A stretch of DNA of 64,000 nucleotides from Sclerodactyla briareus (GCA_026419785.1 JAODTK010003832.1:248001-312000), one strand, 5' to 3'; shown: positions 1 through 37,290, numbered from the stretch's first letter. Numbers and translations: made by a program. The notes: generated by a model not told the origin, from the sequence alone.

Positions 1-539
1 CCCCTATACTTGGGTGGCGGATGCTCCATATTGAGGAGATTGAGGTGTTGTTACTGCCCAACTAATTAATAGTAATAGTAGCCGTGGCCTGAAAAGCAGA
101 ATCATTATCTCGACACCCGTAGGTCATAGTTTGGTTAAGCATGTTTTGTTGACATCAGTGACAAGAAAAATATTTGCTATGGTGTTTTATTGTTTGCTCT
201 CATCAATATTGTATATTGGTAGGTATTGTTACCACACTTGCAGACAAAAAAGTCACTACCCTGACCCATTCCGTTCAACTACCTAAGGTACCCTCTTCGA
301 AAAACCTGACCATTGCGCGCGACAGACGACCCCAACCCATACCGTGTCCAGTGCCGTCAGGGCACGTTGGACAGAATCGTCCGTGAGGCTGATTACGAAT
401 GCGCAAAGAATCAGGCAAACCGCCAACACCGCCTCCCTACCTTTTCTGACATAAGATACGGGGTACTGTGGCATTGAACACAAGGTAGGCTACTGCTAGC
501 GATATCTAAGGAGGTCTTTTCGTCATCCCAACAGTGGGC
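1..539. other. No feature recognised
   Basis: Short open frames here look random: none shows a domain, a splice-flanked exon or a repeat shared with the rest of the window. Confidence 0.5.
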
Positions 540-1822
540 GGAGCTTTTTGAAACACTACTGCATTCTACCAATGATGTGGATGTAGATGGCTTCTGAAGG
601 GTACGATCCCCCCCCCCCCCCCCCTCCTCCGTGCGAGGAGGCAGATGCGAGGCTTGTTAACGATGTGTTTTTCGTAAATTTGAGGAAATCTTGGATTCTC
701 GATGTGGAAGCACTGGTACTACTACATAGCTTACTACCGCCACTTCTAGCAAAATTCATGGTTCGTAGTATTTCCGGCAAATGTAGTCGTAGACACCCTA
801 GGCGATCTATGAACTTCTAATCTAAGCCGTGAGTATTGCTAGACAATTAAGCAAGAAGTAAGATGAGTGAAGTTCCCTCGCATGGTTTCCGTGGAAACGT
901 GTTCGCATGTACAGTACAAAGTAAACAGATGTACTAAGGCTTCTGTGTGTAGTACGCGCGTCTATAAAGAGAGTTTGTTTAGACTAAACCCGTATTGCGC
1001 TGGGCCTATGCCTGATGCCGCCATATTGTAACCAATCTAGAGTTTCTAGACTAACGTCACACTCCACCACACAACGTTCGGGTATAAGAAAGAGGAACCC
1101 AGTCGCGGGGAAAAGTGTGCAATATATTAGGGCCTACGTATCAAATGCGCTTCACATACATTACCTCTGTTCATTGTGCAACTATCGGGACCCACAAGTC
1201 GGGTCAGTGCTGCCTCAAATTCCGCATCCATACTCCATAGTCTGCTTCGTGGGTCTCTTCTGAATGATACCTGGATAATAAGTAGAATAGTTCAGTCTAA
1301 GCGAACCCTCTTTATGGACGAACGTACTACACACAGTAGCCTTAGGTACATCTGTTTACTATGTACTGTACAAGTTTTGCACGGGAACCATGCGAGGGCA
1401 TGTTCTTCATAAACAGGACTCTTCTTACTTCTTGTTTATTTGTCTAGCTGTACTTACGACTTAGATGTGGATGGGTCCACAAGGAAAAGGCCCATTCGAC
1501 TAGTGATCGTTCGTTTCAATTTTTGCATTATGAGCGCGGGGCGCCTCGACTGTCTACGATGAACTACATTTGCTGGAAATACTACCGCATTAATTGTGCT
1601 AGAAGAGGCAGTAGTATGCTATGTAGTGGTACCAGTGCTTCCACATCGAAAATTCAAGTTTTTCTGGAATTTACAGAAGCACTTCGTATACTGCCTCAGC
1701 ATCTGCCTCCTCGCATACGCCGCCTCACAAGCGTGGAAACGGAGGCGGGTGAGGAGGGCTCCTACCCCCAGAAGCCATCTACATCCACATTATTGGTGAA
1801 ATGCATTAGTTTCAAAGAGCTC
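540..1822. repeat. Large inverted repeat (foldback structure)
   Basis: The left arm (about 540-987) reappears as its reverse complement in the right arm (about 1287-1822), separated by about 300 bases of unrelated sequence. Shared blocks include GTGGATGTAGATGGCTTCTG at the outer end, GATGTGGAAGCACTGGTAC in the middle and GTAAACAGATGTAC near the inner end. I judge identity at roughly 75-85 percent with several indels, including a poly-C tract (from about 608) present only in the left arm. A transcript across it could fold into a long hairpin. It may be a foldback transposon or two opposite insertions of one repeat; no open frame inside resembles a transposase. Confidence 0.8.
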
Positions 1823-1973
1823 TGAAACAAAGTGGGGTCCGCCTCTGTATCCGCTACTGATTGTAAATTGTATCTAGGCAGTCTCATTTGGCACCGCCGG
1901 GGCCTTTGTTAATAAGGAAAGTGTCATCTGTATGGCGGGAATAGGTCAATTCCGTACAACCCACCGAGCAGCG

Positions 1974-2158
1974 TGGTTGTTCAGTTCAATGTGCGTTCAT
2001 GAACTGCCGGTATCTTACCGTCAGTGTGATTGTTCAGTTCAGTTCACGATCATGTACGGCAGTATGTTACCTTCAGTGTGATTGTTCAGCTCAGTTCACG
2101 ATCATGTACGGCAGTATGTTACCTTCGGTGTGATTGTTCAGTTCAGTTCACGTTCATG
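1974..2158. repeat. 52-bp minisatellite, about 3.5 copies
   Basis: The phrase GTGATTGTTCAG recurs at 2026, 2078 and 2130, an exact 52-base period, with a more diverged copy just to the left. Each unit contains TTCACGATCATGTACGGCAG or a close variant. Confidence 0.9.
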
Positions 2159-2280
2159 TATAATAACCCCACACCTAGCAGTCTGGCAATTAGTTATGGA
2201 AATGTTTTTTTCAATATCACATGTAGGCGTACTATATGTACATATATGTTTGTGAGACCATCATGGAGTTTTTAAATCAT

Positions 2281-2510
2281 TAGCGCAGCCGGGAGACTGT
2301 TGATTTCATTTATATAATCCAGTGGTCGTGGATTCCAGTCCATGTTTTGCTCTTGAGCCAGGTACTTTATCTCGATTGATCAACTCCACCCAGGTGTAAA
2401 AAAGGACCCCGAGAGGTAGCTGTAGAGTGATGTACGTTATGTGGCTGCTCCTATGAGAAGTCCCCAAGCACTGCAAGGGTTGTATACCCATATAAGTTGA
2501 GTATGATGAT
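2281..2510 (+). mobile_element. tRNA-derived SINE
   Basis: A Pol III box A (TAGCGCAGCCGG, 2281-2292) is followed about 38 bases later by a box B (GATTCCAGTCC, 2331-2341), the spacing of a tRNA-type promoter. Downstream comes a body with the phrase CCACCCAGGTGTAAAAAAGG, which resembles the bodies of invertebrate tRNA-derived SINEs as I recall them. The 3' end is not sharply defined and no target duplication was found, so the right boundary is approximate. Confidence 0.6.
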
Positions 2511-2569
2511 CAATGACCAGGCCCCCTGCGCATGAAGCGCTTCGCGTTGTTAGCCTGAAGAAGATGCTA

Positions 2570-2660
2570 TATAGTTCATTCATAAATACCACGTGACCTA
2601 TGTACGTAAGTTTAGTGTGTGAAAGTGAATTATAACCGGTTATAATTCCAGTACTAAACA
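2570..2660. repeat. Dispersed repeat with 22-bp perfect palindrome
   Basis: Positions 2570-2660 share the order of motifs CATTCATAAAT, TGACCTATGTA, GTGTG and GTGAATT with 4548-4610, and the following AACCGGTTATA block with about 4818-4850. The core at 2627-2648 is a perfect 22-base palindrome centred on CCGG. It could be the terminus of a small DNA transposon. Confidence 0.55.
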
Positions 2661-4540
2661 CTGGCTAGAGGCGACATAAGTATGTCTTGGTAGAACTTCT
2701 AGAAGAGATCAACAGAACTTGTGAAAAGTTCAATGTGTCCAAGAACTTATTTCTGGTCCTTCCCCTCTTAATTTGCATATATGAACATAATGTATTTTAT
2801 TTAAGATTTGAGAAAGTGTGGTGAATAAACTTGAACTTGAACTTGAACTTAACTTCAAGTTGCACACGATTATTACGGTAGGGCCTATATCGCGTTTGTA
2901 TGCATTCTCGATCGTGCCGGAATCGTTACGTAATCTAACACCATATTTCACGAAACTTCTCAGAAATTTTATCACCTTTCATTTGAGCTGAGAATTAGGC
3001 CCACTGTTGGGGAATTTTTTACCCCTGAAATTCTCTCGTCATCCTTTTCACGACACTAGATATGAAATATGGTACATGCAGTCTATATGTCAAATGCCAG
3101 AGTCGAAAGAAACACGGGGTGGATGATGAGAAGCCTGGATGGGTGCGAAACTGAGACTGGTCTGATTTCATCGCGATGATTCTAACTTCCTCTCTTTGAC
3201 AGGAATTTTGAAAAAGCAAAGTCTCACTTACCATTCAATGAATGCCCTTCGGTCGAAAAACGACCTAGCATAGGGTGGTGGGGTCGAGGTAGATGGAAAT
3301 AACCAGCGTTTTGATTACAGTAGCCTATCTACGCCGGCAGCAACACTATCAGTCAACAACATTCACAATGGCACGACCATTGTCTTCGAATACGATCACA
3401 CGATAGATGTATTTTCCACGAATTGTGATATGCCGATGTTCCCGTAAAATGTGTACTTTCCATTGTTTCCAATAACTCGAATTCCCCGTATTAATCCCGA
3501 CCACCACATGGTGTCTGTAACAGAATCCACTGCACTAATTCGATCTACTCAATCAAGGCGAGTAAAACTAGTATTGGAACTATGGCTGTGTTCATGAACA
3601 AGCTACTGTACACGTATATACTAAAATTCGACCTGTCGCTCGGCCTGGCCATTCGTACATGTAACAGTAGCATGCAGCGTACGTTTTCTATAGCTGTTTT
3701 GTTCAGTGCGCAATGTTGGCAACACGCCATGCAGGTGTGTTTACATTCCTTAGTTTTGACAAATCCTTGTGCGATTGAGCACAGTCTGGGAGAATTAATA
3801 TGATCTATTAAAGGAGGTATGTTTCTTGTTATTTCTCGCGTTTTCGCGAGAATAATTGAATATTTATGAATAGGAATAAATAAAAAACAGATACTTGGGC
3901 CTTTGTTTTCGAAATGAAACCGGTTTGACGTCATAATAGGAAGCAATCCCTCGGCTAATTTTAGCGAATCACGCACAGGTCGCGCGAAGATTCATCGAAA
4001 GATGTTCAATATATTGGCAGATTTATAAACGAGGATTCACTTATTCTACATTATATAACCAACCTACTGTAAGATGTTGTTGTTAGACGTTGGCGTGAAA
4101 AAGTAGAAAGGGGACAAATAGCCTACACTACGTCCCCAACCAAAATGCGAAGACGTCCCGTCCTACTTTATACTGGTAGGCGGTTATAGACGAAACGAGT
4201 CACAACATACTTAGGTGGTGGCTTGACTGAACTTGCTGACTCCTATTGTCTCAATTCCCCGGCTTTGACATGGTGTCGAGGAGGGCAAGCCTCATGGACC
4301 GGCCGCCTTTTTCGTAATCGTATCACGATGTATACGACCAATGCTCTCGCTAGCAGCTTATGCTGCTGCCAGAAACAATACCAAAGCACAGTCAGACAGT
4401 GCTCACCAACTTCATTGTTATGTCGAGCCAGTATATCTCAGCTAGGAACGTGACTGTCTGGTTCAGATTACGGCTACAAGATAGGCTACTCTATCGAGGG
4501 CTGAAATGCAGAGATGACATAAGAGCAGGCAGTACGAATA
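2661..4540. other. No gene recognised; one small hairpin
   Basis: No recognisable coding exon or transposon protein was found. A 143-codon minus-strand open frame (3545-3976) shows no motif I know and sits in AT-rich DNA, so I treat it as chance. A compact hairpin lies at 3829-3857: CTCGCG and CGCGAG arms around TTTT, extended by TTATT/AATAA. Confidence 0.5.
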
Positions 4541-4870
4541 ACATTTCATTGGTGTATTCATAAATGCCACTTGACCTATGTATTCACTTCGGTGTGTAAA
4601 AGTGAATTGTGCTACATGACGTCAGCCTTCCACACGTGCGCGTTGATATAAGATAAACACAATGATGGAGCTTCAGTGCACTTCCCGACCGCACGAAGAG
4701 AGGACGTTTTCTTCGTTGCAGTGGATAGGGATGAGGATTTCGTCTGATTTTTTGAGCAGTATTGTTTACCGCTCGAGTTAATCAAATCCGAGTGCCAAGC
4801 CGTTTCCGTTTAAATATTGAATTATAACCGGTTATACTTCCAGTACCGGAGGAGGCTCACCGGTTATACT
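4541..4870. repeat. Related copy of the ACCGGTTATA repeat, with local duplication
   Basis: Sequence at 4548-4610 parallels 2570-2625. At 4818-4880 the phrase ACCGGTTATACTT occurs twice about 37 bases apart, each followed by a TACCGG/TACTGG-type motif. The two halves of the related left copy are separated here by about 200 bases, suggesting an insertion or a composite. Confidence 0.5.
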
Positions 4871-6060
4871 TGCATTACTGGAGGTGACACCACAAACGTT
4901 TTATATGGACTGGAAATTGGGTGTCGCATACGCGCTGTATTGGGAAAATGCCTCCACCATGGCGGTTGCGCAAATGGCATCACCACTTCCAAAAGGAAAT
5001 CGATACGGAATCAGTTACTGTAGTGAAAACAGTCCTTGGTATTGTACAATTCGGAGAAAAGGGACTACATCAGAGAGTTAACATGGAAACTTACCACAAT
5101 TAAAGCATTTTATAGTCTATTACAGGGGCTCGTACAAATGATGGTTTTCATAGATTAAAATTCAAATAAAGATCAAGTTTATGTGATCATTTCCTGATTA
5201 GTTTCTATTCTCCAAGGTATATACAACGTCGGGGATGACTATTGTGTGTTTTCTTTTTTCTGAAATAAGATCAGGGGGATATTTTGAGGACGAGGTATCC
5301 CGATGGAAAGGATGATGGTTCCTGGTGTTGGGATAATATACATTTGGTATGTGTTGACTGAGTCCTCGGTACATGAGGGCCCTAGCAGGCCTCCGCTTTG
5401 CTGAGAGGTGCATTTTCCCTACATGAGGTAGCATCCCGCTTAAGTTCCAAGAGTGGCGTAGCTAGAATTTTTAACCTAGTGGGCAGAGGACGTGGGCAGT
5501 ATCAGCTGATTCTGTATAGACTATGCACTGTTCTCTCAGCCATGTTAGTTTGTTATTCCATTTGAGGGGCAGGTGGGATTCTCAACGAAAGAGGCTCCAG
5601 CCCTCCCGTTTCTCTTTTGGCTAGGGCGGATCCACTTGGTCCTGAGCAAGATAAGGACATGAGGTATAGTCTGAAGAACAGTGAAACGTGCTCATACAGA
5701 GATTCGAACACAACCGAGTTGTAAGAACCTTTGATGAAACGCCCAAACTACCACCCAGAAAGACGGGGTTCGAATCCCGGTCGCTTCAATTAGTACCCGT
5801 AGCCTTCTCGCTGAACCCTCAGCATTGGGAACTTGAGCATAGGAGAAACGAGGAGGGAGTAAGCAATTTGCATTTTCATGCCTGAAGGAATCGCAGCTGT
5901 CACGAGAGTACAGTATCCAGGTCTGCACCTTTGCCGGCATGGTTCCATATAGCAAAAGGTATCATGATCCTACAATCTGGGGTGGCCTATTGGAAATCGA
6001 ATTGCCATGCATGAATTACATGCAATTGTCACCCCAATAACGATGAATTACGTTCTGATT
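4871..6060. other. No gene recognised; isolated tRNA-like box B
   Basis: Nothing coding was recognised. A good box B (GGTTCGAATCCCGG, about 5768-5781) suggests a tRNA-derived repeat, but no convincing box A lies at the right distance, so I do not call a SINE or a tRNA. Confidence 0.45.
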
Positions 6061-6210
6061 GTATGGGCCATCTACACCTTTGTGTTCAGTAGTTATCCTG
6101 TTTACAAAGTGTTCAGACTTTGACCTCTGTTGACCTCATATGAATTTGGACCTGGCCTGAAACAATGGGGATATCATCTATTGCCATGCATGAATTCCAT
6201 GCAATTGCCA
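6061..6210 (+). repeat. Isolated unit of the TGACCT-rich satellite
   Basis: The string ACTTTGACCTCTGTTGACCTC around 6117-6136 sits between TGTTCAG-like and AACAATGGGG-like motifs, the same order seen in the diverged tandem units at 9.4-10.6 kb. Copies of GCATGAATTCCATGCAATT-like sequence occur at about 6010 and 6187. Confidence 0.5.
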
Positions 6211-7370
6211 ACTGCCAATAACATGAAACCCTGTACTTTTGCTGAATATATTTTTTTACCGGGGAATCGAGGCCAAACCTGATCAAATATGTTACCAGGT
6301 TATATAACAAACACAACACAACTTCACAATAAACAGTAAATTCGTACACCGTGCTGTAAAATAGCTTTAACTGAGGTGCACCGCTGTAACTTCATTGACC
6401 TGTCAAACTGCCTTGCCTTAAGGATTTTAAGGAGTTAGAAACCCTTCTGTGGGGAGACCATTATACTGTTGAAGTTTCTCTTTTATTTCCTTTTTTCTAT
6501 TTTTCTCTTATAATGAACAGATAGGAGGGCCTTTGTTGTAGAATGGGAAGCGGGATGTCATCATAAGGAGGTTAGAAAATCCCGGGACGTAGGTTTCGTC
6601 TCCTGGTATTGCGCCACACTGGCAATTCGACAACGAGTTAATGCCTGAGTAGCAGGGCCTGTGACGGAGATTCGAACCCTCCTTCATATTAGGCCTGTTA
6701 TCATCGCAGATGAAATCGCGTAGGTCGGACCAGTTTTAGTTTCAACAACTAACAATATTTCCCATCATCCACCCAAGTTTGTTCTTCGACCCTGGACTGG
6801 TGAATTCGTGCATTTAGACTGCGTGTGTCACACGGAAAGACAGAGGAAATTCAGGTCAGCTGTATTTGTAGGGCAAATTCTCAAAGTTATGTGGGTCTAT
6901 TATATCTTAATTATTTTCCTGAAATATCGGGCTAGGCCTAGTAATATGCATTGGAATACGTAACAATTCAAGCAAGACAATGTCTATTGACGTGAAATAG
7001 GTCTTACATTTTGTATGCAACCTGCACACAGTGAAAACCTAACTTTTCCGAAATTTCCGTTGATCATGAAAGGATGGAAACGTGTGATTAGGAATAACAT
7101 ATCTTCAGGTGGAAACCATAAAATCGACAAACATATATTCTAATGCTTCACATAATTATAACCAGTCTCATGATGTCATATTATTCACAAGTCGCCATTT
7201 CAGCCGGTTATTCGACAAACCAAGGAAGCGACACCAAAATAAGACATCAATTGCATTTCAACTAGGTCCCCTCAAATCACACGAACTATTTTTTCTAGTG
7301 ACCAACATTTCAAAACAGGCTTAATAGTCTGCCAAAATGTACACTCCTCTACTCATCCAATCGTCTAGCA
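6211..7370. other. No feature recognised
   Basis: No exon, repeat unit or transposon-derived frame could be supported. A box-B-like GGTTCGAATC occurs on the minus strand near 6675 without a clear box A. Confidence 0.45.
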
Positions 7371-8800
7371 ATCTTTCCAACCCCCCCCCCCCCATCTATC
7401 CATTCATCTGTCTATATGTCGTCCGCCTGTCTATCTGTTGTTCAGATACTCATGTCAGCGGTAGCCAAGGATACCGGATAGCGAGGTAGCCAGCCCGGCA
7501 TTGAGCGTCCACTAGAATATAGGGCTGGCCGCTCAGTGAACACGCCAAGCACACGGTGCTCAGTTCCTCCGTTCCAGCATTGAGGCCGCCACATGCCTCT
7601 AGCTAGAGGCTCCCCGGCTCGATATTTCAATTTGAGGCACATATTCTAACCTCATCAGGCTCGCAAGAGACTGAGCCTCTTATATCACTGCCGGAGTGGA
7701 CAAACGGCTAAGTTACCGCAACATTCTCACCCAACACCTGAACCGATTCGACGGCAGTTTCCAGAATGCCCAGGACTGATTTTCAGTGTTAGTCCATGTC
7801 ATTTGGAACCCAACCAAATATCTCATATTTAGTGTCTCAAGAACGTTGACGGGAGAATCCGCGATCTCGGCCTGTTATCTGTCCAGGTCAGTAACCATGA
7901 CTTCACCAAATAAAACCAGGCAGTCAGAGCTACTCGCGGCTCCCCCCATTATCGAAAAGTGTATGGGCTAGCGTTCACCCTTACCAAAATGTTCATCTAT
8001 CCTTCCATAAACTTTTGAGTAAATCGCAGTCATCTTTACATATTATTTTTGATGACAAATTCAGCATTCAGCTCTGAGTATTTGCAAATAATATAGGGTC
8101 TCCATGATTTTTTTTTTCTTTTAATCACGTAGTTTGCGCATAATCCCGGAGCTCAAGGCGCAGAACGAAACGATAGAATAAAGCAATAATCGACTATAAA
8201 CTAGCTTGAAGAAATATGTTTTAACAAAGACTTAAAAGCATGAGCGGATCACACATCTGTCTATATGCCTGTGTGCTTGTCTGTCTGTTGACCACACACT
8301 CATGTCAGCGGTAGCCAATGATGCAAATATTAGGAGCTCTATATGAAAATCATTTTCTTTTAAAACACGTACTTATTGATTTCGTGGCGTAAGATTTCAA
8401 TACAACGTCTATGTTATCGATTAAGCGATGTTAAATTACATTGATATTTCAATCGTTGAATCTCAAATACATACAAATGATCTGCCGTGAAATTGGTAAT
8501 GTAGAAAAAATGACAACAACAAGCAACGTATATAAAGTAATCCAATAGAAGACTTTGGTCGATTAATGGCTGAAAAGAGAATGTTACCTCTCAAGACAGG
8601 TGGAGAGATGTCTGTGATGAATGTTGATAACTGAACACATATTACCTATGAACCGAGGATGTGACAGCGCGAATTGAATATCAATGCTATTGGTATTACA
8701 CTGGTACGTAAGAGCATAACAATAGTCGTATATAAACTAGCTTGGAGAAATACGTTTTAACACAGACTCAAAAGTATGAGCGGGATCACACATGTCGGGT
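7371..8800. repeat. Interspersed direct repeats
   Basis: Two repeat families alternate. CTCATGTCAGCGGTAGCCAA occurs at about 7450 and 8300, each preceded by a run of CTGTCTRT motifs. A second unit containing TATAAACTAGCTTG and TATGAGCG/CATGAGCG occurs at about 8175-8260 and again at 8715-8796. A poly-C tract lies at about 7380-7393. No coding potential was recognised. Confidence 0.65.
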
Positions 8801-9400
8801 GTTTGATAGCAGTTCGTTCTACAGATCAGGAGCGATGTGATCGACAGTGAAGGCCTGGTTCCCGATCTTCCTGCTGGAGGGCTCCGACAAAGGAATCGAC
8901 TTGTCCTTCAATGACCAGAGTGAGCGACGCGGATGTTAGAGAACGACGGGATCTTGCAGGTGACAATTATAATGGGAGCACTTGTATACAGAATTGGCTC
9001 TGTCTTCACATGGAAACCGGTAGAGACTTGTCAGAAGGGTGGGGATGTGATCTCGATGACCCACCTCTGCGATGATGCCGACGGCTCTATCCTGGCCCAC
9101 TTGGAGCTTCCGAATTGGTATAAAAGCTGGTTAGATAGTTAGTAAATTTGCTCGGCCTAATGTCGGTTCCCCAATTCAATCGAAACTGGCTAATGAGTGT
9201 TTCAATTATCGATGAAGCACATCATACTTGAGATTTGAGTTCCTCCCACATTATCATTTATAACGTCACAAAATCGGACTATGACTGATGTACATTGGAA
9301 TGGCTTTTGTCAAACGACAGGGTTCAACGATTTAACAGAGGGTCTGATCGTCTGAGGCGATCCCCCATCTCTAAGTAAAGTTTACATCTCGTGAAAATCT
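8801..9400. other. No feature recognised
   Basis: A 69-codon plus-strand frame (8933-9142) has no recognisable domain or splice context. Confidence 0.4.
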
Positions 9401-10560
9401 TAACAAGAAGCCAAAAGGCTCAGTAATTCCTTGACTTATTCCTGAGAACCCGACATAAGAACAAATGTGGAATTTTACCCGCTCAATGTGGGTAACATAT
9501 GCAATTTCTCACGAATCCCAATTGCTAAAAAAAAAAAAATTGGGTTTCTGTAATCTTCATAGGAACTCTACACACAATATGTCAACTTGTCCAGACAAAG
9601 CATCCTGGACTTATTGTGTTCACAAGGATGTTTCAACTGCCTGGTGTCCTCTGTTGGACTCAGATGACCTTTGACCAGGCCCCAAACCAATAAGGTTCAG
9701 TAGCCATCACGGGAAACACATATACCAAGTATAAGCCTTTCGTTCGTTTCGCCACTGAATTTAACGCTTGATAATGTTTCCAAACCAAAATTCACAGGAA
9801 AATCGTTTACAAAATATGTCACTTTCTACGAAGAAAGACCCTGGCGTTCACCAAATCATTACGATTCCATTGCTCTTGACAGGAAAGCTACACACCGATT
9901 GCAAACTTTATCACGCTAACTATTCTACATTGTATTTCAGGGGATTATCTCTATCTTTAATGATTGTAGAGACCCCAGGTGACCTTTGACCTGAACCACA
10001 ATTATAGCCAACAAAAAGAAATTATTCCGAGACAGTGCTTATCGACCCCAAATTCTACCAAAATTAGCCTACAACCTACAATTGAAGGTTGCGGTACTTC
10101 CCATAAGGTAGCTACATACCACATAACTACATAATTTCAACTTTATCTGGCTAAGCAGTCCAGACTTCGTGTTCATCAAGTTATCATACCTTGACCTCAG
10201 ATGACCTCTGACCCCCTCCAATTAGAGCTCATGTATTCATCATGCGGAACACACATGCCAAGTATGAACGGTATCCATCTGGAGTAGTGGATTTATCGTT
10301 AACAAACTATAAATCGCCAAAATAATAATCAGTCACAAAATTTCCTTTTTTTCATCAAAACTCCGATCTCCACCAGAAGAAGGGGCTCAAGTACTTCTCA
10401 TAACGAAGCTGCACACTGACTTTCAATTCATTTGAACAGACTATTCTGTGTTTGTGTTCACGAAGTTTTCAGACTTTTCGATGCCCGCAGATAACCTCTG
10501 ATCTGATCTAAAGAATAGGGATCATGTCCTCATCATCCTCATATGACTGCATAGGTAAAA
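9401..10560 (+). repeat. Diverged tandem satellite rich in AGGTCA half-sites
   Basis: Four diverged units follow one another, each with a TTCACRARGTT-like segment, then a TGACCTnTGACC core (about 9665, 9980, 10,202; decayed at about 10,495), then a motif resembling ACACATRYCAAGTATRA. Spacing is about 220-310 bases. The core at 9980-9992 is a perfect DR1 (TGACCTTTGACCT), the arrangement bound by RXR, HNF4 or PPAR-type receptors in animals. Fragments of the same family occur near 6.1 kb and 35.9 kb. The array lies about 200 bases beyond the 3' end of the P450 coding sequence. A regulatory role is not shown by the sequence. Confidence 0.7.
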
Positions 10561-10778
10561 GTATTCTTCAAAACAAAACCTCCAGTAAACTGTAATGTAG
10601 GAAGACACAAAACAAAACGACAACTGAATTCGTTGAACAAATCACCTCAGCTCACAGATTTCACATTCACGTTCTGGAAATCATGGAACACATAATGGGA
10701 GAGAACAACCTACTAATTTTGTATAATGACACGTGATCTGAACACCCATAACATGGGCAGGTATGACTGATCTGTGAA

Positions 10779-35618
<24,840 letters not shown>

Positions 35619-36689
35619 CTGAACAAAAAACAAAATTAGTACCGTAATGAGTGGCGAGTTATCTCCACCGATCGGATATACACCATATGTAGAAGTTCTC
35701 TATCTATCGATGACTGACCAGCCATGGGTGAATATGTTGCAGTCGCTCCATCAAAAACAAGACGTATTTTGCAATGTCGCTCATTACATAATATGAACAG
35801 GTACATTATGGGTCGAACAGGAAAGTTTTTCTAATCTTGTTTGTTATATATTATCAACACACATCTCATGGGTCCTGCTGATGCAACAAGAACCAGAAGA
35901 AGCCCAAAGACTTAGTGATTCCTTGACTGATCCTGACTCGATCAAGCTAAGCATTGTCAACTTCACATGCTCACAAGATTTGCAGCAAATCGTACACCAA
36001 AAAAACAATCGGGTTCTTGTAATCCCATGAGAAAATGCATACTAACATTGTCCACGGATCAGGTTGAGGCAGTATGGACCTACGGTGTTAGCAAGAATGA
36101 GCTTCATCCATGCAGGTGGGGCCTAGCTATCGTGTTAACAAGCAAAAATTGGCCCAAATATCATTTTTCCACAATTTTCCAGTATCCTCTTTCCACAATT
36201 TTCCAGTATCCTCTTTAAACTAAACTGCCCCGTGCCTAAATTTCAATCTGATCAGGCCAGGCAAATTTTGCGCTCAAATATTGCTTTGCGCGTGAGCTAG
36301 AATGCACGTGCTTTATTCACACACAGAAGATGTTTTCAATTAATTTTTTGTGACATTGTGTGAGGCAATCATGATATGTGTTAGTGTAGCGGGGGAATCA
36401 CCACTTTCAACTGGGTACATAAGGCCAGTCTCATGTCCTCCCCATTTCACATACCAGCTCAGTGGTCATGGCAACGACTTTGAAAATGGGACCTGCTACG
36501 GCTGTATACTCGATACTATGAATGAGCATGGGAATAGGGATAACAATCCAATATTCCAAGGGTAACCTCTGATTACCTGAATTCTGATTACTAACGAGTG
36601 TAATACCGAGTGCGTAGTGTGTAGGCCATCACACTATTTTCACAATAAAATCCGAAGAGGAGATATTGGGAGGCTGGTGATCGGGGGGC
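35619..36689. repeat. Upstream of known P450 exons; satellite fragment
   Basis: At 35,875-36,030 motifs ACAAGAACCAGAAGAAGCC, GTGATTCCTTGACT and GGGTTCTTGTAATC parallel 9,410-9,560, so this is another unit of the DR1 satellite family. A 25-base tandem duplication (CCACAATTTTCCAGTATCCT) lies at 36,168-36,216. No coding exon was recognised. Confidence 0.55.
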
Positions 36690-37290
36690 GGAATTTATCA
36701 CCATCAATCGGCTTGCAGACGTGTTAATAGGGTGCTCCTCTGCAGTTTCCACCATCGACCGGCATACGATTCGTCACGGAGATTTGCATGTGCACTGTGC
36801 AATAAATGATTTACCATCAGCCACACGTAAAAGCCAGGTAATAGTATAGGCAGATGATACGGCCCTGAGTGTGGTTCTGAGGATGTGGTTGATCCCGATT
36901 GTCGCTCTTGAATTGGCACGGTGCTGATCAACACCGATTAACTTTGAATGTAAAAAAGACAAAATATGTACTCTTTGGCACACCACTATGTTGAGAGAGC
37001 TGGCCCTCTTCAACTCTAATACGACTTACAGTATATATGTTGAACAGGTCAATAATCTTTTGGTACCTAGGAGTGCTACTGGATAGTACCGACCATATAA
37101 CTATGGTTTGTGAGAACTTTCGTGATGCCCAGGGGTGCTCGGTTGGGCAAAGAGATATCTCCCACACGCCTATCACATTGATTCTAGCTTATCGCTATTC
37201 GGCTGTTCGCTGCTGACGCTCTTTTGTGCAGTCAAGACCAATTAGTACTCTTCAAAAGATCTTTCAATATTTGGTCTCAGACTGGGGTAT
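36690..37290 (+). mobile_element. LINE reverse-transcriptase fragment
   Basis: Plus-strand pieces include INDLPSATRKSQVIVQADDTAL (YADD region with Gln for Tyr, about 36,800-36,880), NVKKTKYVLFGT-like near 36,945 and YLGVLLDSTDH near 37,060-37,095 in successive frames, the order seen in Jockey/CR1-type RTs. Frameshifts are frequent and both ends are missing. Confidence 0.72.

Noticed and set aside
3545-3976. 143-codon minus-strand open frame as a gene
   Set aside because: No motif, no splice evidence; a frame of this size can arise by chance in a window of this length.
5768-5781. Box B GGTTCGAATCCCGG as a tRNA gene or SINE
   Set aside because: No cloverleaf and no box A at the right distance.
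6660-6690. GGTTCGAATC on the minus strand as a tRNA
   Set aside because: Flanks do not form acceptor or anticodon stems.
36440-36545. Minus-strand stretch reading AVAGPIF... before a possible donor, as the missing P450 exon 1
   Set aside because: The PGP hinge and a membrane anchor are absent and a stop lies just upstream.
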